A stretch of 64,000 bases of DNA from an uncultured Roseateles sp. (GTDB lineage Bacteria; Pseudomonadota; Gammaproteobacteria; Burkholderiales; Burkholderiaceae_C). Below the pieces are notes generated by a model. It worked only from the letters and a program-made list of their open reading frames with translations. It was not told the origin of the DNA and ran no database searches. Location: positions 1 through 64,000 of the forward strand of contig NZ_CAMFJS010000023.1 of assembly GCF_945956965.1 (NCBI RefSeq), written 5' to 3'. Shown piece by piece: positions 36,257 through 46,492 of the stretch. Within the stretch, counting starts at the first letter, position 1, and every line of letters begins with the position of its first letter. Position numbers and translations under genes: made by a program.

Positions 36257-38164
36257 TCAGGTCTTTGAGGAGATATCGGCTGAGGCCTTCGCTTGGAAGT
36301 CTGCCAGAGCCATCACACCCAAATCCTGGTTGCCACGGGCGCGTACCGCAACGGTTCCATTTGCCTTCTCCTTGTCGCCAACGACGAGGATGAACGGAAC
36401 CTTTTGCAAAGAATGCTCGCGGATTTTATACGTGATCTTCTCGTTACGCAAATCGGCCTGAACTCTAAGCCCTTGTTTCTGCAGCGATTTCACGATTTCC
36501 GCGACGTAATCCGCTTGTGCGTCGGTGATATTGGCCACCACCACCTGGGTCGGCGCCAGCCACACCGGCAGCGCGCCGGCATGCTGTTCGATCAGGATGC
36601 CGATGAAGCGCTCCAGACTGCCGACGATGGCGCGGTGCAGCATGACTGGCGCCTTGCGCTCGCCATGCTCGTCCACATATTCGGCACCCAAGCGACCCGG
36701 CATGGAGAAGTCCACCTGCATGGTGCCGCACTGCCACTGGCGGCCCAAGGCGTCTTTCAAGGTGTACTCGATCTTGGGGCCGTAGAAAGCGCCGTCGCCG
36801 GGCGCAATGATGTAGTCCACGCCCGAAGCGCGCAGCGACTCAATCAAGGCGTGCTCGGCCTTGTCCCAGACCTCGTCCGAGCCGATGCGGGCGTCGGGGC
36901 GAGTGGCCACCTTGTAGATGATGTCGGTGAAGCCGAAGTCCTTGTAGACCTTTTGCAGCAGCACCGTGTAGTTCACGCACTCCTGCAGGATCTGGTCCTC
37001 GGTACAGAAGATGTGGCCATCGTCTTGGGTAAAGCCGCGCACGCGCATGATGCCGTGCAAGCCACCCGTGGGCTCATTGCGGTGGCACTGACCGAACTCG
37101 CCGAAGCGCAGCGGCAGGTCGCGGTAGCTCTTGATGCCATGCTTGAAGATCAGGATGTGACCGGGGCAGTTCATCGGCTTGAGCGCGTAGTCACGCTTCT
37201 CCGACTCGGTCGTGAACATATTGTCTTTGTACTTATCCCAGTGGCCCGAGGCCTCCCACAGCGTCTTGTCCAGCAGCTGCGGGCCCTTGACTTCCTGGTA
37301 GCCGTTGTCACGGTAGACGCGGCGCATGTACTGCTCCACCTCTTGCCAGACCGTCCAGCCCTTGGGGTGCCAGAACACCACACCGGGCGCATGCTCGTCG
37401 ATGTGGAACAGCTCCAGCTCCTTGCCCAGCTTGCGGTGGTCGCGCTTTTCAGCCTCTTCCAGCATCACCAGGTACTTCTGCAGATCATCCTTGCTGGCCC
37501 AGGCCGTGCCGTAGATGCGCTGCAATTGCTCGTTACGGTGATCGCCGCGCCAGTAGGCGCCGGCCACCTTCATCAGCTTGAAGTGCTTGAGCTTGCCGGT
37601 GGACGGCACGTGCGGTCCGCGGCACAGGTCGGTGAACTTGCCTTCGGCGTAGAGCGAAACATCCTGATCAGCCGGAATGCTCTCGATGATCTCGGCCTTA
37701 TAGGCCTCACCCAAGCTCTTGAAGTAGGCCACGGCCTCGTCGCGCGGCAAGACCGAGCGGGTGACCTTTTCGTCCAGCTTGGCCAGCGCCGTCATCTTGG
37801 CTTCGATGGCGGCCAGATCCTCGGGTGTGAAGGGGCGCTTGTACGAGAAGTCGTAGAAGAAGCCATGCTCAATCACCGGGCCGATGGTGACCTGCGCCTC
37901 GGGGAACAACTCCTTGACGGCATAGGCCAGCAAGTGGGCGGTGGAGTGGCGGATGACTTCCAAGCCATCGGCATCCTTGTCGGTGATGATGGCCAGCTGC
38001 GCGTCGGCCTCGATCAAGTGGCTGGTGTCCACCAAATTGCCGTCCACGCGGCCAGCGAGCGCGGCTTTGGCCAGGCCGGCGCCGATGGAGGCAGCCACAT
38101 CGGCCACGGTGACGGCTTGCGGAAATTCACGCTTGGAACCGTCAGGCAGTTGAATCGAAATCAT
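36257..38164 (-). CDS. thrS: Threonyl-tRNA synthetase
   Basis: 635 residues, normal size. TGS domain at the N-terminus ([14 protein letters not shown]), the second additional (editing) domain with [20 protein letters not shown], the class II core with [51 protein letters not shown] and [16 protein letters not shown], then the anticodon-binding domain. It charges tRNA-Thr and edits Ser-tRNA-Thr. First gene of the translation operon; its leader has a threonine-rich peptide and a terminator (see those entries). Confidence 0.98.
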   Translation of the reverse strand: MISIQLPDGSKREFPQAVTVADVAASIGAGLAKAALAGRVDGNLVDTSHLIEADAQLAIITDKDADGLEVIRHSTAHLLAYAVKELFPEAQVTIGPVIEHGFFYDFSYKRPFTPEDLAAIEAKMTALAKLDEKVTRSVLPRDEAVAYFKSLGEAYKAEIIESIPADQDVSLYAEGKFTDLCRGPHVPSTGKLKHFKLMKVAGAYWRGDHRNEQLQRIYGTAWASKDDLQKYLVMLEEAEKRDHRKLGKELELFHIDEHAPGVVFWHPKGWTVWQEVEQYMRRVYRDNGYQEVKGPQLLDKTLWEASGHWDKYKDNMFTTESEKRDYALKPMNCPGHILIFKHGIKSYRDLPLRFGEFGQCHRNEPTGGLHGIMRVRGFTQDDGHIFCTEDQILQECVNYTVLLQKVYKDFGFTDIIYKVATRPDARIGSDEVWDKAEHALIESLRASGVDYIIAPGDGAFYGPKIEYTLKDALGRQWQCGTMQVDFSMPGRLGAEYVDEHGERKAPVMLHRAIVGSLERFIGILIEQHAGALPVWLAPTQVVVANITDAQADYVAEIVKSLQKQGLRVQADLRNEKITYKIREHSLQKVPFILVVGDKEKANGTVAVRARGNQDLGVMALADFQAKASADISSKT

Positions 38165-38229
38165 TGCTCAGTACTCCGAAATTTGCGCGGGCGCTTATGG
38201 CAGAAGATGAGAAAGCCAGCCCGACAATG

Positions 38230-38259
38230 AAAAAAGCGCGGCCACTGTGCCGCGCTTTT
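38230..38259 (-). terminator. Intrinsic terminator in the thrS leader (probable attenuator)
   Basis: Perfect 11-bp stem on the minus strand: AAAAGCGCGGC (38249-38259) and GCCGCGCTTTT (38232-38242) with a 6-nt loop, ending in six T residues (plus-strand A's 38230-38235). It lies 65 bp before the thrS ATG and 54 bp after the stop of a Thr-rich ORF. A segment just past that stop (38301-38310 in complement, GCCGCGGCTT) resembles the terminator's 3' arm and could pair with its 5' arm. Confidence 0.85.
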
Positions 38260-38313
38260 GACTGGGTTGCTGCTTTGCAAACAGCTAAGAAAGACGTGAC
38301 AAGCCGCGGCCGA

Positions 38314-38361
38314 CTAGAGAACCTGTGTGGTTGCGCTCTTAGTTCGCGGTGTCATAACCAT
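38314..38361 (-). CDS. Putative thrS leader peptide, threonine-rich (15 aa)
   Basis: Encodes MVMTPRTKSATTQVL, with four threonines in 15 residues (codons ACA, ACT, ACC, ACA). A ribosome site GAAAGG (38366-38371) lies four bases before this ATG and ten before an in-frame second ATG (38355). The stop codon is followed three bases later by the antiterminator-like segment 38301-38310. Codon bias, ribosome site and position ahead of a terminator fit a ribosome-mediated attenuator sensing charged tRNA-Thr. The role is inferred and no homologue is known to me. Confidence 0.7.
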   Translation of the reverse strand: MVMTPRTKSATTQVL

Positions 38362-38398
38362 GATGCCTTTCTCGCCCTTGTTCGTTGATCGAGCGCAG

Positions 38399-38404
38399 AT
38401 TGTA
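38399..38404 (-). promoter_or_regulatory. Possible -10 element of the thrS operon
   Basis: TACAAT on the minus strand, about 38 bp before the leader-peptide ATG and about 235 bp before thrS. No good -35 hexamer is present at 16-18 bp, so this is tentative. Confidence 0.3.
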
Positions 38405-38467
38405 GACGAGGCCTTGCGGAGCCCGCCATTTTTAGCGCCCCAAGCAGCGCAATCACCACGCTGGCGT

Positions 38468-38812
38468 CTAGCGCCGCTGGCCGCGCTCGATCTCATTGCC
38501 GATCACCGCGCCGCCGATCACGCCAATGGCCGTGCCCAGCCCGGGCTCCACCGCATGACCCAACACACCGCCGACCACGCCGCCCACCAAGGCCCCGCCA
38601 CCCGAGCTGGGTCCAACTGCGCCATAACGACTGGGGCCGTAGCCAGGGCGTCCATGACCATCACCATAGCCGCGCCGGTCCTCATAGTGATGCCCGCCAC
38701 GCGGGGCGACGCACACACAAGCACTCAAGCTGCTGACGGCGCACAGGACGATCAACAAGCGCAGCCCACGCGGCAAGACTTTGCGGGGCTGAAAAGCGAA
38801 GGATTCAGACAT
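38468..38812 (-). CDS. Glycine-zipper outer-membrane lipoprotein-like protein
   Basis: 114 residues. Lipoprotein signal peptide with lipobox LSAC (about residue 32), then a low-complexity Gly/Tyr/His/Arg segment, then a glycine-zipper repeat ALVGGVVGGVLGHAVEPGLGTAIGVIGGAVIGNEIER that can form a transmembrane or oligomerising helical hairpin. This is the arrangement of SlyB/YmgD-like glycine-zipper 2TM proteins of the outer membrane; specific function unknown. The ATG at 38812 (MSESFAFQ) gives the best signal peptide. Oriented like thrS, and upstream of its leader. Confidence 0.75.
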   Translation of the reverse strand: MSESFAFQPRKVLPRGLRLLIVLCAVSSLSACVCVAPRGGHHYEDRRGYGDGHGRPGYGPSRYGAVGPSSGGGALVGGVVGGVLGHAVEPGLGTAIGVIGGAVIGNEIERGQRR

Positions 38813-38901
38813 GGCGAACAACTCCGGCGCGATGGCATTCCAGATCGGAACGCTGACTCAACGCCGCCACGGGCCGCCGGGTTGTCGAAACTTGCTTTGT
38901 T

Positions 38902-40026
38902 TTACAACTGTAAAGCGCGCAGGCTGGGCGCCTCGCAGGCCTGGGCGAACTCATCTGCCAGGCGCTGGCTCTCGGCAATGGCGCGCAGCCAAGCTTTGGC
39001 GCGCGCGGGCATATCGTCGCCGTAGCGCTGAAAATCATTGCGATCCGGCAGCTTGGCATTGGGCAAGGTCGAGATCCAAGCCGGGTTGGGTGCCAGCAGC
39101 ACAACGTTGTCCAGCAGGGGCGTGGCGGCATGGCGCCGCTTCAAGGCCTTGTCCAGCCAACCCGGCACCACTTGCTGCTGGAAGTGCGGGTACAGCACCA
39201 GGCCAGCGCTTTGCTCATTGGCGGCCATGGCCGCGTAGTTGAGGTGCAGGTGATAGTCGGTGATGCCGCCATCCCAATACGCGCCGCGTGGAGCGCCAGG
39301 AATGTCATGCACTGCCTGCAGCCAGAAGGGGATCGCGCAGCTGGCCAGGATGCTGGCCTGGAAATTGGCCAGATTCAGCTCAACCGTGTGGCCGCGGAAG
39401 TCATCCAAGGGCAGGGGCAGCGGCGTGCGCGGGTCAGAAAAAGCCACCCGCTCCAGCCAAGCACCCAGGCTGGGGCGTGAAATCAAATTGGCCGCGAACG
39501 CGGCCGTGTAGCCCAGCGGCGTGCGCCAGCGCCCTTCCCGGCTGAGCAGCTTGCGCCCACGCGAGGCCAGCACATGCAGGCGAAAGCGCGGGTGGCTCAG
39601 GGCCAGCTGCTCGCGCCCACCAAAGACTTGGTCCAGGGTTTGCGCAAAGCCTTGGCTGACCCAGGCGGCGGAGGGCATCTTGCCCTTCTTAGCGCCCGGC
39701 TCATCCGCATAGCTTTGGTGCACATAGCCATGCGCCAGCTGGTCGAACTCATGTTTGACCTCGGCAGCATTGCGGGTCACGCAAGCGGTGGCCATGCGCC
39801 AAGCGCCAATGGAGGCGCCCATCAAATGCACCGGCTGCTCGCTGCGCGCCAGCCATTCGCCAAAGATGAACTGGTCCAGCGGTCCCAGGATCAGGCCCTT
39901 GGGGCCGCCGGCCGCCGCCGGCACCAGCTGCACATCTTCGGGCCGCAGGCCGCGCTCGGCCAAGCGGGCGCGCGCCCGTGGGCCAGCAAAGATCTGCAGG
40001 GCCGGGACGCTGCTACCGCCGCTCAT
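38902..40026 (-). CDS. Patatin-like phospholipase
   Basis: 374 residues. Patatin elements: oxyanion-type glycine-rich AAAGGPKGL near residue 38, nucleophile elbow MGASIGAWRMA (GxSxG), and the catalytic Asp motif in YWDGGITDYHL (DG[GA]). The Ser-Asp dyad is therefore intact and it should act as a lipid acyl hydrolase. No signal peptide, so probably cytoplasmic or peripherally membrane-bound. It starts two bases after the TonB receptor stop, implying cotranscription; substrate unknown. Confidence 0.86.
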   Translation of the reverse strand: MSGGSSVPALQIFAGPRARARLAERGLRPEDVQLVPAAAGGPKGLILGPLDQFIFGEWLARSEQPVHLMGASIGAWRMATACVTRNAAEVKHEFDQLAHGYVHQSYADEPGAKKGKMPSAAWVSQGFAQTLDQVFGGREQLALSHPRFRLHVLASRGRKLLSREGRWRTPLGYTAAFAANLISRPSLGAWLERVAFSDPRTPLPLPLDDFRGHTVELNLANFQASILASCAIPFWLQAVHDIPGAPRGAYWDGGITDYHLHLNYAAMAANEQSAGLVLYPHFQQQVVPGWLDKALKRRHAATPLLDNVVLLAPNPAWISTLPNAKLPDRNDFQRYGDDMPARAKAWLRAIAESQRLADEFAQACEAPSLRALQL

Positions 40027-40028
40027 GC

Positions 40029-42242
40029 TCAGAGCTTGTATTCCAGCACCGCGCCGTACTGGGTGCGGGAGCTGCGCTCGACGCCGATGCTGTTGTCCGC
40101 ACCATTGACCAGGAGCGAGCGGGTATCCAGCGGCGCCAGGTTATTGGCCGAGACCCGCAGCGACAAGCTCTTGCTGAAGGTCCACTGCGCAAACATATCT
40201 AAGGCGCGGCTATTGGACGCATCCAGCGACTGGCTGAGCGTCTGCTGCGTCAGATAGCCCGGCGTGTAGGCCAGCGACACACCCATATTCAGCGGCAGGC
40301 TGCTCAGCCGGTAGTCAAAACCGGCATTGGCCGACCAGGGCTGCTGGCCGTCGAGGCGGTTATTGGCCATGGCAATCGCGTCCACATTGGAGTGGTAGAC
40401 GCTGATATTGCCGCGCAGATTCAGCGCCAGCTTGGGGTCGAACAAGGCGGGCAGCAGCTCACCCGCGCGGCCCTTGACTTCCAGCTCCAAGCCCATGGTC
40501 TGGGCACGCGAGAAGTTCTGCGGCTGCGACACATAGCGTGGCAGCGGCGACCAATCCACGGTCTGCTGGGTCGTGACGTTACGAATCAAGTCGCTGATGC
40601 CGCGGTAGAAGCCGCCCACGCTGACCATGCCGCCGCCGGCCAGATACTTTTCAAACGCGATGTCCAGGCCGGTGGCCAGTTCGGGCTTGAGGTTGGGGTT
40701 GCCAATGCGGTCCGGGTTGAGCGGGTCGTTGGCCTGAGGATTGCCGTTCGCATCCAGCAAGGGCTTGACGTTGCTGATGCTGGGCCGAGCCAAGAGCGCG
40801 TTCAAGTCCGGCGCCTTGTAGCTGCGCGTGACGCTGGCGCGGATCATGTCCTTGCCCTTGGGGTCTAACTTGTAATTCAAGTGCCACAGCGGCGTCACCA
40901 CGGTGCTGGTATTGCTGACCTGATTGCCTTCACCGCTGCTGGTGGTTTGAATGCGCTCGGCGCGCAGGCCGATATAAGTGGACCATTGGGGCGACAGCTC
41001 CCACTCGTCCTGCACGAACAGGGCTTGGCGCTGGATGCGCGCACCGAAGGGCTGGCCTTCGATGCCTGGCTGCTGCGGCCGGCCGTTCTCGGTGATGCTG
41101 CGGGTTTCGTCGCGCTGGCGCCATTCCAGATCCCAGCCCACCGTCAGGCTGTGATCCTCACCCAGCAACTGGCCGTATTTGCCGCCCTGGATCACGCTCT
41201 GGTCGTGGCTTTCTCCCAGATTGACACGCCACACCTGCGCCTCGGTGGCCGGGGCCACGACGCGGAAGCTGCGGTTGTCATTCGTGCCCTTGGAATCCTG
41301 CAAGGCCAGTTTCAACTCAATGCGTTGCGAGTCACTGAAACGGTTGATCCACTGCGCATTGCCGCGCAGGTTCTGCCAAGTGCCGCGGCTGAGCGAGTCA
41401 TCATCCACGCCAGGGAAACCGCTGAGCACCTCGTTCTGGAAGCTCATGCGGTTGCGCCAATAGCCTTTCTGCACAAAGGCTTGCAGGGCCAGCGACTCTT
41501 CATCGCTGATGCGCCAGTTGACGCGCGGGGCCGAGTTGAAGCCATGGCCCCAGTTGTCTTGCACACCGCGCTGAATGACTTCCGAGGGCTGCTCATTGCT
41601 GCCGAGCGCCTTGCGGTCTGTGACCACTTCGGTTTGCTGGCGCCACTCAAAACCGGACAGCGGCACCGAGATCGAGACATTGCCGATCTTCTCGCCATAA
41701 GTGAAGGTGCCCGAAGGCGTAGGCCGCACGGCGTTATAGCCCAGGCCCAAGCGCAGATCGCGCTGCGAAACGCGCGGCGCGTCCTTCAAGATGATGTTGA
41801 TGGCGCCGGCCACGGCCTGCGCGCTTTGGTCAGCGGTCGGACCTTTGGTGACCTCGATGCGCTCCACCTGAGCGGGGTCCAACTGGTCCAGCGCGAAGCC
41901 TGGGGGCGCTGGGTCGCCGTTGATCAGAATCAGGGTGTAGCCCGAGCCAAGGCCACGCATACGCGGTGCGCCCCCGGCGACGGACACGCCCGGCAGGCGT
42001 TTGAGCACATCGGCCACATTGGTGTCGCCGAACTTTTCCAGCTCCTCCCGCCCGTAAATCTGCTTGGCCACCGGCGCGCGGCGGCGCAAATCGGTATCGC
42101 TGCTCTGGCGCGAAATTTCCACCCGTTCCAGCTTGGCGCCGGGGCGAGCCTGCGGCTCGGCACCCGGCTGGGCTTCTTGGGCTTGCGCCAGGGTCACAGA
42201 CAACAAAACACAGGCGGCGGCAATGGGCGACAGGGATTTCAA
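40029..42242 (-). CDS. TonB-dependent outer-membrane receptor
   Basis: About 737 residues. Signal peptide MKSLSPIAAACVLLSVTLAQAQA, plug domain with QIYGREELEKFGDTNVADVLKRLPGVSVAGG, MRGLGSGYTLILINGDPAP, LDPAQVERIEVTKGPTADQSAQAVAGAINIILK, then a 22-strand barrel ending in SRTQYGAVLEYKL with the terminal aromatic-x-Leu pattern. Ligand not determinable; siderophore or other iron complexes are typical, and no Fur box was recognised. Start: UUG at 42242 with GGAG eight bases upstream gives the clean signal peptide; another UUG at 42269 is less plausible. Confidence 0.92.
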   Translation of the reverse strand: MKSLSPIAAACVLLSVTLAQAQEAQPGAEPQARPGAKLERVEISRQSSDTDLRRRAPVAKQIYGREELEKFGDTNVADVLKRLPGVSVAGGAPRMRGLGSGYTLILINGDPAPPGFALDQLDPAQVERIEVTKGPTADQSAQAVAGAINIILKDAPRVSQRDLRLGLGYNAVRPTPSGTFTYGEKIGNVSISVPLSGFEWRQQTEVVTDRKALGSNEQPSEVIQRGVQDNWGHGFNSAPRVNWRISDEESLALQAFVQKGYWRNRMSFQNEVLSGFPGVDDDSLSRGTWQNLRGNAQWINRFSDSQRIELKLALQDSKGTNDNRSFRVVAPATEAQVWRVNLGESHDQSVIQGGKYGQLLGEDHSLTVGWDLEWRQRDETRSITENGRPQQPGIEGQPFGARIQRQALFVQDEWELSPQWSTYIGLRAERIQTTSSGEGNQVSNTSTVVTPLWHLNYKLDPKGKDMIRASVTRSYKAPDLNALLARPSISNVKPLLDANGNPQANDPLNPDRIGNPNLKPELATGLDIAFEKYLAGGGMVSVGGFYRGISDLIRNVTTQQTVDWSPLPRYVSQPQNFSRAQTMGLELEVKGRAGELLPALFDPKLALNLRGNISVYHSNVDAIAMANNRLDGQQPWSANAGFDYRLSSLPLNMGVSLAYTPGYLTQQTLSQSLDASNSRALDMFAQWTFSKSLSLRVSANNLAPLDTRSLLVNGADNSIGVERSSRTQYGAVLEYKL

Positions 42243-42459
42243 GAAACAGGCTCCATGATCGCTGCGCAAGGCAGCTCAATAGTCGATGGCCGAACCATAG
42301 CGGAAGTCGCGGCGCCGGCTGCCACTTTTGCGACCAATGGTGGATTTGAGGGGGTCAGCAACCGGTGCCGACCCTGGCTGGGGTGAGCGGCGCGGGGCCA
42401 AGCTCCCCCTGCCCTCCCCCGGCTACCCACCAAGAGCAGCCGGGAAGCAGTGGCCTGCC

Positions 42460-44814
42460 TCAGCGCTTGGCCTGCAGCTTGGCGAAGGCCGCCGCCATGG
42501 CATTGCCACCCGCCGGAGCGGATGCCGCCGGCGCCGAGCGGCCGCCACCGCCGCTGCGCTCATTGCGGGCGGCGGGGCGGTAGCTGTTGTCGGCCTTGCC
42601 GCCGGAGCTGCCGCTCTTTTGCACCGGTGCATCCAGCTTCATGGTCAGCGAGATGCGCTTGCGGGCCAGGTCCACCTCCAGCACGCGCACCTTGACGACG
42701 TCCCCGGTCTTGACCACTTCGCGCGCATCGTTGACGAATTTATTGGCCAGCTGGCTGACGTGAATCAGGCCGTCCTGGTGCACGCCCAGGTCCACAAAAG
42801 CGCCGAACTGGGCGACGTTGGACACCGTGCCCTCGAGCACCATGCCTTCCACCAGATCCTTGATGTCGTCCACGCCTTCGCTGAAGCGGGCCACCTTGAA
42901 GTCGGGGCGCGGGTCGCGGCCAGGCTTTTCCAGCTCGGCCAGAATGTCTTTGACCGTGATGGCGCCGAACTTCTCGTCGGCAAAGGCCTCGGGCTTGAGG
43001 CTGCGGATCACATCGCTCTTGCCCATCACCTCGGCCGCGGGCCGCTTAACGGCGGCCAGGATGCGCTCAACCACGGGGTAAGTCTCGGGGTGGACACCGG
43101 AGAAGTCCAAGGGGTTCTCACCATCGCGGATGCGCAAAAAGCCCGCCGCCTGCTCAAAGGTCTTGGGGCCCAAGCCCGTCACATCCAGCAACTGCTTGCG
43201 GCTCTTGAAGGCGCCGTTGGCATCACGCCAGCGGACGATAGACGCGGCGACCGTGGCGCTCAGGCCCGAAACGCGCGACAACAAGGGGGCCGAGGCGGTA
43301 TTGAGATCCACGCCCACCGAGTTGACGCAGTCTTCCACCACCGCGTCCAGGGTCTTGGCCATTTCGCTCTGGTTGACATCGTGCTGGTACTGGCCGACGC
43401 CAATGCTCTTGGGGTCGATCTTCACCAACTCGGCCAGCGGGTCTTGCAAGCGGCGGGCGATGGACACCGCACCGCGCAAGGTCACGTCCAGATCAGGCAG
43501 TTCCTTGGAGGCGAATTCCGAGGCGGAATAGATCGAGGCACCGGCCTCGCTGACCACCACCTTCTGAATCTCGGTGCCCGGTGCGAGTTGCTGGATGCGC
43601 TTGATCAGGTCAGCCGCCAGCTTGTCGGTTTCACGGCTGGCCGTGCCATTGCCGATGGCGATCAGGTTCACGCCATGCGTGGCACACAGGCGTGCCAGGG
43701 TGTGAATCGAGCCTTCCCAGTCCTTGCGCGGCTCGTGCGGGAAGACGGCGCAGGTGTCCAGCACCCGGCCGGTGTCGCTGACCACCGCCACCTTGACGCC
43801 GGTGCGAATGCCCGGGTCCAGGCCCATCACCACACGCTTGCCGGCCGGCGCGGCCAGCAGCAGGTCACGCAGATTCTCGGCAAACACCTTGATGGCCACG
43901 GCCTCGGCCGACTCACGCAGGCGGGAGAACAAATCGCGCTCCAAGCTCATGCTGAGCTTGACCTTCCAGGTCCAGGCCACGCATTTGCGGATCAACGCGT
44001 CGCTGGCTCGGTTGGCGTGGCTCCAGCCCAGATGGCGGGCGATGCGGCCTTCGGCCAAGCCGGGTTGACCCGCCACCGTTTCTTCGTCCAGCACCAGCTT
44101 GGCGTCGAGGAACTCCAGCGTGCGGCCACGGAACACGGCCAAAGCGCGGTGCGAGGGCACGGTCTTGATCGGCTCGTCGTAATCGAAGTAGTCGCGGAAC
44201 TTGGCGATGTCCGGATTGTTCTCGTCCTTGCCTTCCATCAGCTTGGAGCGGAACAAGCCCTCTTCCCACAGCCACTCGCGCAGCTTGCCGATCAGCAAGG
44301 CGTCTTCGGCCCAGCGCTCGGACAGCAGATCGCGCACGCCGTCCAGCACCGCGAAAGCATCGGCAAAGCCAGCGTCGGCATTGATGAAGGCCTGCGCCTC
44401 GGCTTGCGGGTCCAGGCTCGGGTCGGCAAACAGCTTGTCAGCCAGCGGCTCCAGGCCGGCTTCGCGGGCAATCATGCCCTTGGTGCGGCGCTTGACCTTG
44501 TAGGGCAGGTAGAGGTCTTCCAGCTCTTGCTTGGTGGGCGCGGCTTCGATCAGGGCGCGCAGCTCAGGGGTGAGCTTGCCCTGCTCATCAATGCTTTTGA
44601 GCACCGCGGCGCGGCGGTCTTCCAGCTCGCGCAAATAGCCCAGGCGCGCTTCCAGATCGCGCAGTTGCGCATCGTCCAGGCCATCGGTCACTTCCTTGCG
44701 GTAGCGGGCGATGAAGGGCACGGTCGCACCTCCATCGAGCAATTCAACAGCGGCGTTGACTTGGGCCGGCCGAACACCCAGCTCGGCGGCAATTTGAAGC
44801 AGGATCTTGTCCAA
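42460..44814 (-). CDS. tex: Tex family RNA-binding transcription accessory protein
   Basis: 784 residues in Tex order: N-terminal helical HTH ([24 protein letters not shown]), YqgF/RNase H-like domain ([18 protein letters not shown]), helix-hairpin-helix pair ([26 protein letters not shown]), and a C-terminal S1 domain ([34 protein letters not shown]). A Gly/Ser/Arg-rich tail follows the S1 domain. Tex binds nucleic acid through S1 and affects transcription and stress tolerance. The start appears to be UUG at 44814: an in-frame stop lies a few codons upstream and no ATG is available; no obvious ribosome site. Confidence 0.96.
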   Translation of the reverse strand: MDKILLQIAAELGVRPAQVNAAVELLDGGATVPFIARYRKEVTDGLDDAQLRDLEARLGYLRELEDRRAAVLKSIDEQGKLTPELRALIEAAPTKQELEDLYLPYKVKRRTKGMIAREAGLEPLADKLFADPSLDPQAEAQAFINADAGFADAFAVLDGVRDLLSERWAEDALLIGKLREWLWEEGLFRSKLMEGKDENNPDIAKFRDYFDYDEPIKTVPSHRALAVFRGRTLEFLDAKLVLDEETVAGQPGLAEGRIARHLGWSHANRASDALIRKCVAWTWKVKLSMSLERDLFSRLRESAEAVAIKVFAENLRDLLLAAPAGKRVVMGLDPGIRTGVKVAVVSDTGRVLDTCAVFPHEPRKDWEGSIHTLARLCATHGVNLIAIGNGTASRETDKLAADLIKRIQQLAPGTEIQKVVVSEAGASIYSASEFASKELPDLDVTLRGAVSIARRLQDPLAELVKIDPKSIGVGQYQHDVNQSEMAKTLDAVVEDCVNSVGVDLNTASAPLLSRVSGLSATVAASIVRWRDANGAFKSRKQLLDVTGLGPKTFEQAAGFLRIRDGENPLDFSGVHPETYPVVERILAAVKRPAAEVMGKSDVIRSLKPEAFADEKFGAITVKDILAELEKPGRDPRPDFKVARFSEGVDDIKDLVEGMVLEGTVSNVAQFGAFVDLGVHQDGLIHVSQLANKFVNDAREVVKTGDVVKVRVLEVDLARKRISLTMKLDAPVQKSGSSGGKADNSYRPAARNERSGGGGRSAPAASAPAGGNAMAAAFAKLQAKR

Positions 44815-44935
44815 AGCAGTCTGGAATCACATGAAAACGGGAAGCGGCGGAGTTTGCCACAGGCCGACCCGGCGGCCGGTGCCGCGGCAAATGGCGGGTT
44901 TGGGGCGCCAGCTCAGAAAGCTCTACAGTAGGCTG

Positions 44936-46435
44936 ATGCGAAATCAACGCCGCTTCAAACGCCACGACCTGGCCGCCCTGGCCAGCCAAGCCATGCTGGA
45001 GCGCGGGCTGGAGCCCGAATTCCCGCCCGCCGTCGAGCTCGAACTCAGCCGCTTGGCGGCGACGCCCAACCGCCCGTCGGCGGATGAGCCGGAACAAGCG
45101 GGCTCAAAGATTGCCGATCTGCGCGCCCTACCCTGGTGCTCATTGGATAACGACGACTCGCTCGACCTCGATCAGCTCACCGCCTGCCAGCGCGAAGCGG
45201 GCGGCGGCCTGCGCCTCTTCGTGGCGGTGGCGGATGTGGACGCGCTGGTGCATCGGGATTCCGCGATTGACCGGCATGCCCGCCACAACACCTGCTCGGT
45301 CTACACCTCGGCGCGCATTTTCCCGATGCTGCCCGAGCGCCTGTCCACCGACCTCAGCTCGCTCAACCCGCAGCAAGACCGCCTGGCCCTGGTGACCGAG
45401 ATGCTGATCGACGGCCAGGGCGATTTGCTGGACTCCACGATTTACCGCGCCCGGGTGCGCAACCAGGCCAAGCTGGCTTATGACGCCACCTCCGCCTGGC
45501 TGCTGGGCGAGGCCGAGTTGCCCGCCGCCGCCCAGGCCTGGCCGGGCATGGACGAGCAGTTGCGCCTGCAGGACGCGATGGCGCAAACCCTGCGTGCGCG
45601 CCGCCATGCCCACGGCTCACTCGAATTCGAGACCTTGCAGCCGCGCGTCATTTTTGAAGGTGAGCGGGTGGTCGATCTGCAGCAGCAGGAACAAAACCGC
45701 GCCCGCCAGCTGATCGAGGAATTCATGATCGCCACCAATGGCTGCTGCGCGCGCTTCTTGGCGAGCCATGGCCGCGCCTCGCTGCGCCGGGTGGTGCGCT
45801 CGCCCGAGCGCTGGGCGCGCATCCGGGAAGAGGCCAACAAATATGGCGAGCAGTTGCCGGGCTCGCCCGACGCGAATGCGCTGGAGGGCTTTCTGGCCCG
45901 GCGCCGCCGCGCCGACCCGCTGCGCTTCCCTGACCTGTCCCTGGTCATCATCAAGCTGATGGGTTCGGGGGAATATGTGGTGGAACGCCCGGGGCGCGAG
46001 CCCATCGGGCATTTCGGCCTGGCCGAACGCGAGTACACCCATGCCACCGCGCCCAACCGGCGCTACCCCGACCTGATCAGCCAGCGCATGGTCAAAGCCC
46101 TGCTGGCCGGCCGCCCCGCCCCCTATAGCCCGGCCGAGCTGGAAGACCTGGCCCTGCACTGCACCCAGCAAGAAGACGCCGCCCGCAAGGTGGAGCGGCG
46201 CATGCGCAAATCAGAAGCCGCACTATTCCTGGAGCCGCGCCTGGGCGAGGTGTTCTCGGCCCTGGTCACCGGTCACGGCGCCTCGGGCATCTGGGTGCGC
46301 CTGCTGACGCCGCCGGTGGAGGGCATGTTGGTGGGCCACGCGCCCGAGCTACGCCTGGGTCAGCGCCTGCGGGTGCGCCTGGTGGGCTGCAATATCGAGC
46401 GCGGCTTTATCGACTTCGCGTATGTGCAGGGCTAA
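44936..46435 (+). CDS. RNase II/R-family exoribonuclease (RNB domain)
   Basis: 499 residues from ATG 44936. RNB catalytic motifs: LPWCSLDNDDSLDLDQLT (the Asp cluster binding Mg), VAVADVDALV, NTCSVYTSARIFPMLPERLSTDLSSLN, RARQLIEEFMIATN and APNRRYPDLISQRMV. A C-terminal S1-like OB domain is short and divergent (GIWVRLLTPPVEGMLVGHAPELRLGQRLRVRLVG). The N-terminal cold-shock domains of RNase R are absent, so it is a compact RNB protein (compare E. coli RNase II, 644 aa, and RNase R, 813 aa). Divergent from tex. Confidence 0.9.
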   Translation: MRNQRRFKRHDLAALASQAMLERGLEPEFPPAVELELSRLAATPNRPSADEPEQAGSKIADLRALPWCSLDNDDSLDLDQLTACQREAGGGLRLFVAVADVDALVHRDSAIDRHARHNTCSVYTSARIFPMLPERLSTDLSSLNPQQDRLALVTEMLIDGQGDLLDSTIYRARVRNQAKLAYDATSAWLLGEAELPAAAQAWPGMDEQLRLQDAMAQTLRARRHAHGSLEFETLQPRVIFEGERVVDLQQQEQNRARQLIEEFMIATNGCCARFLASHGRASLRRVVRSPERWARIREEANKYGEQLPGSPDANALEGFLARRRRADPLRFPDLSLVIIKLMGSGEYVVERPGREPIGHFGLAEREYTHATAPNRRYPDLISQRMVKALLAGRPAPYSPAELEDLALHCTQQEDAARKVERRMRKSEAALFLEPRLGEVFSALVTGHGASGIWVRLLTPPVEGMLVGHAPELRLGQRLRVRLVGCNIERGFIDFAYVQG

Positions 46436-46492
46436 CGAGGCTTTGCTCAAATTTGAATCACTGAGCCGGCAGGCCCAGCCGGCCTCACCGAC

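Noticed and set aside
38165-38404. T-box riboswitch for thrS
   Set aside because: No conserved T-box sequence or stem I architecture was seen; the Thr-rich leader ORF fits better and T-boxes are rare in beta-proteobacteria.
42328-44931. Plus-strand open frame of 867 codons opposite tex
   Set aside because: Antisense shadow of tex; no start signal and composition typical of reverse-frame artefacts.
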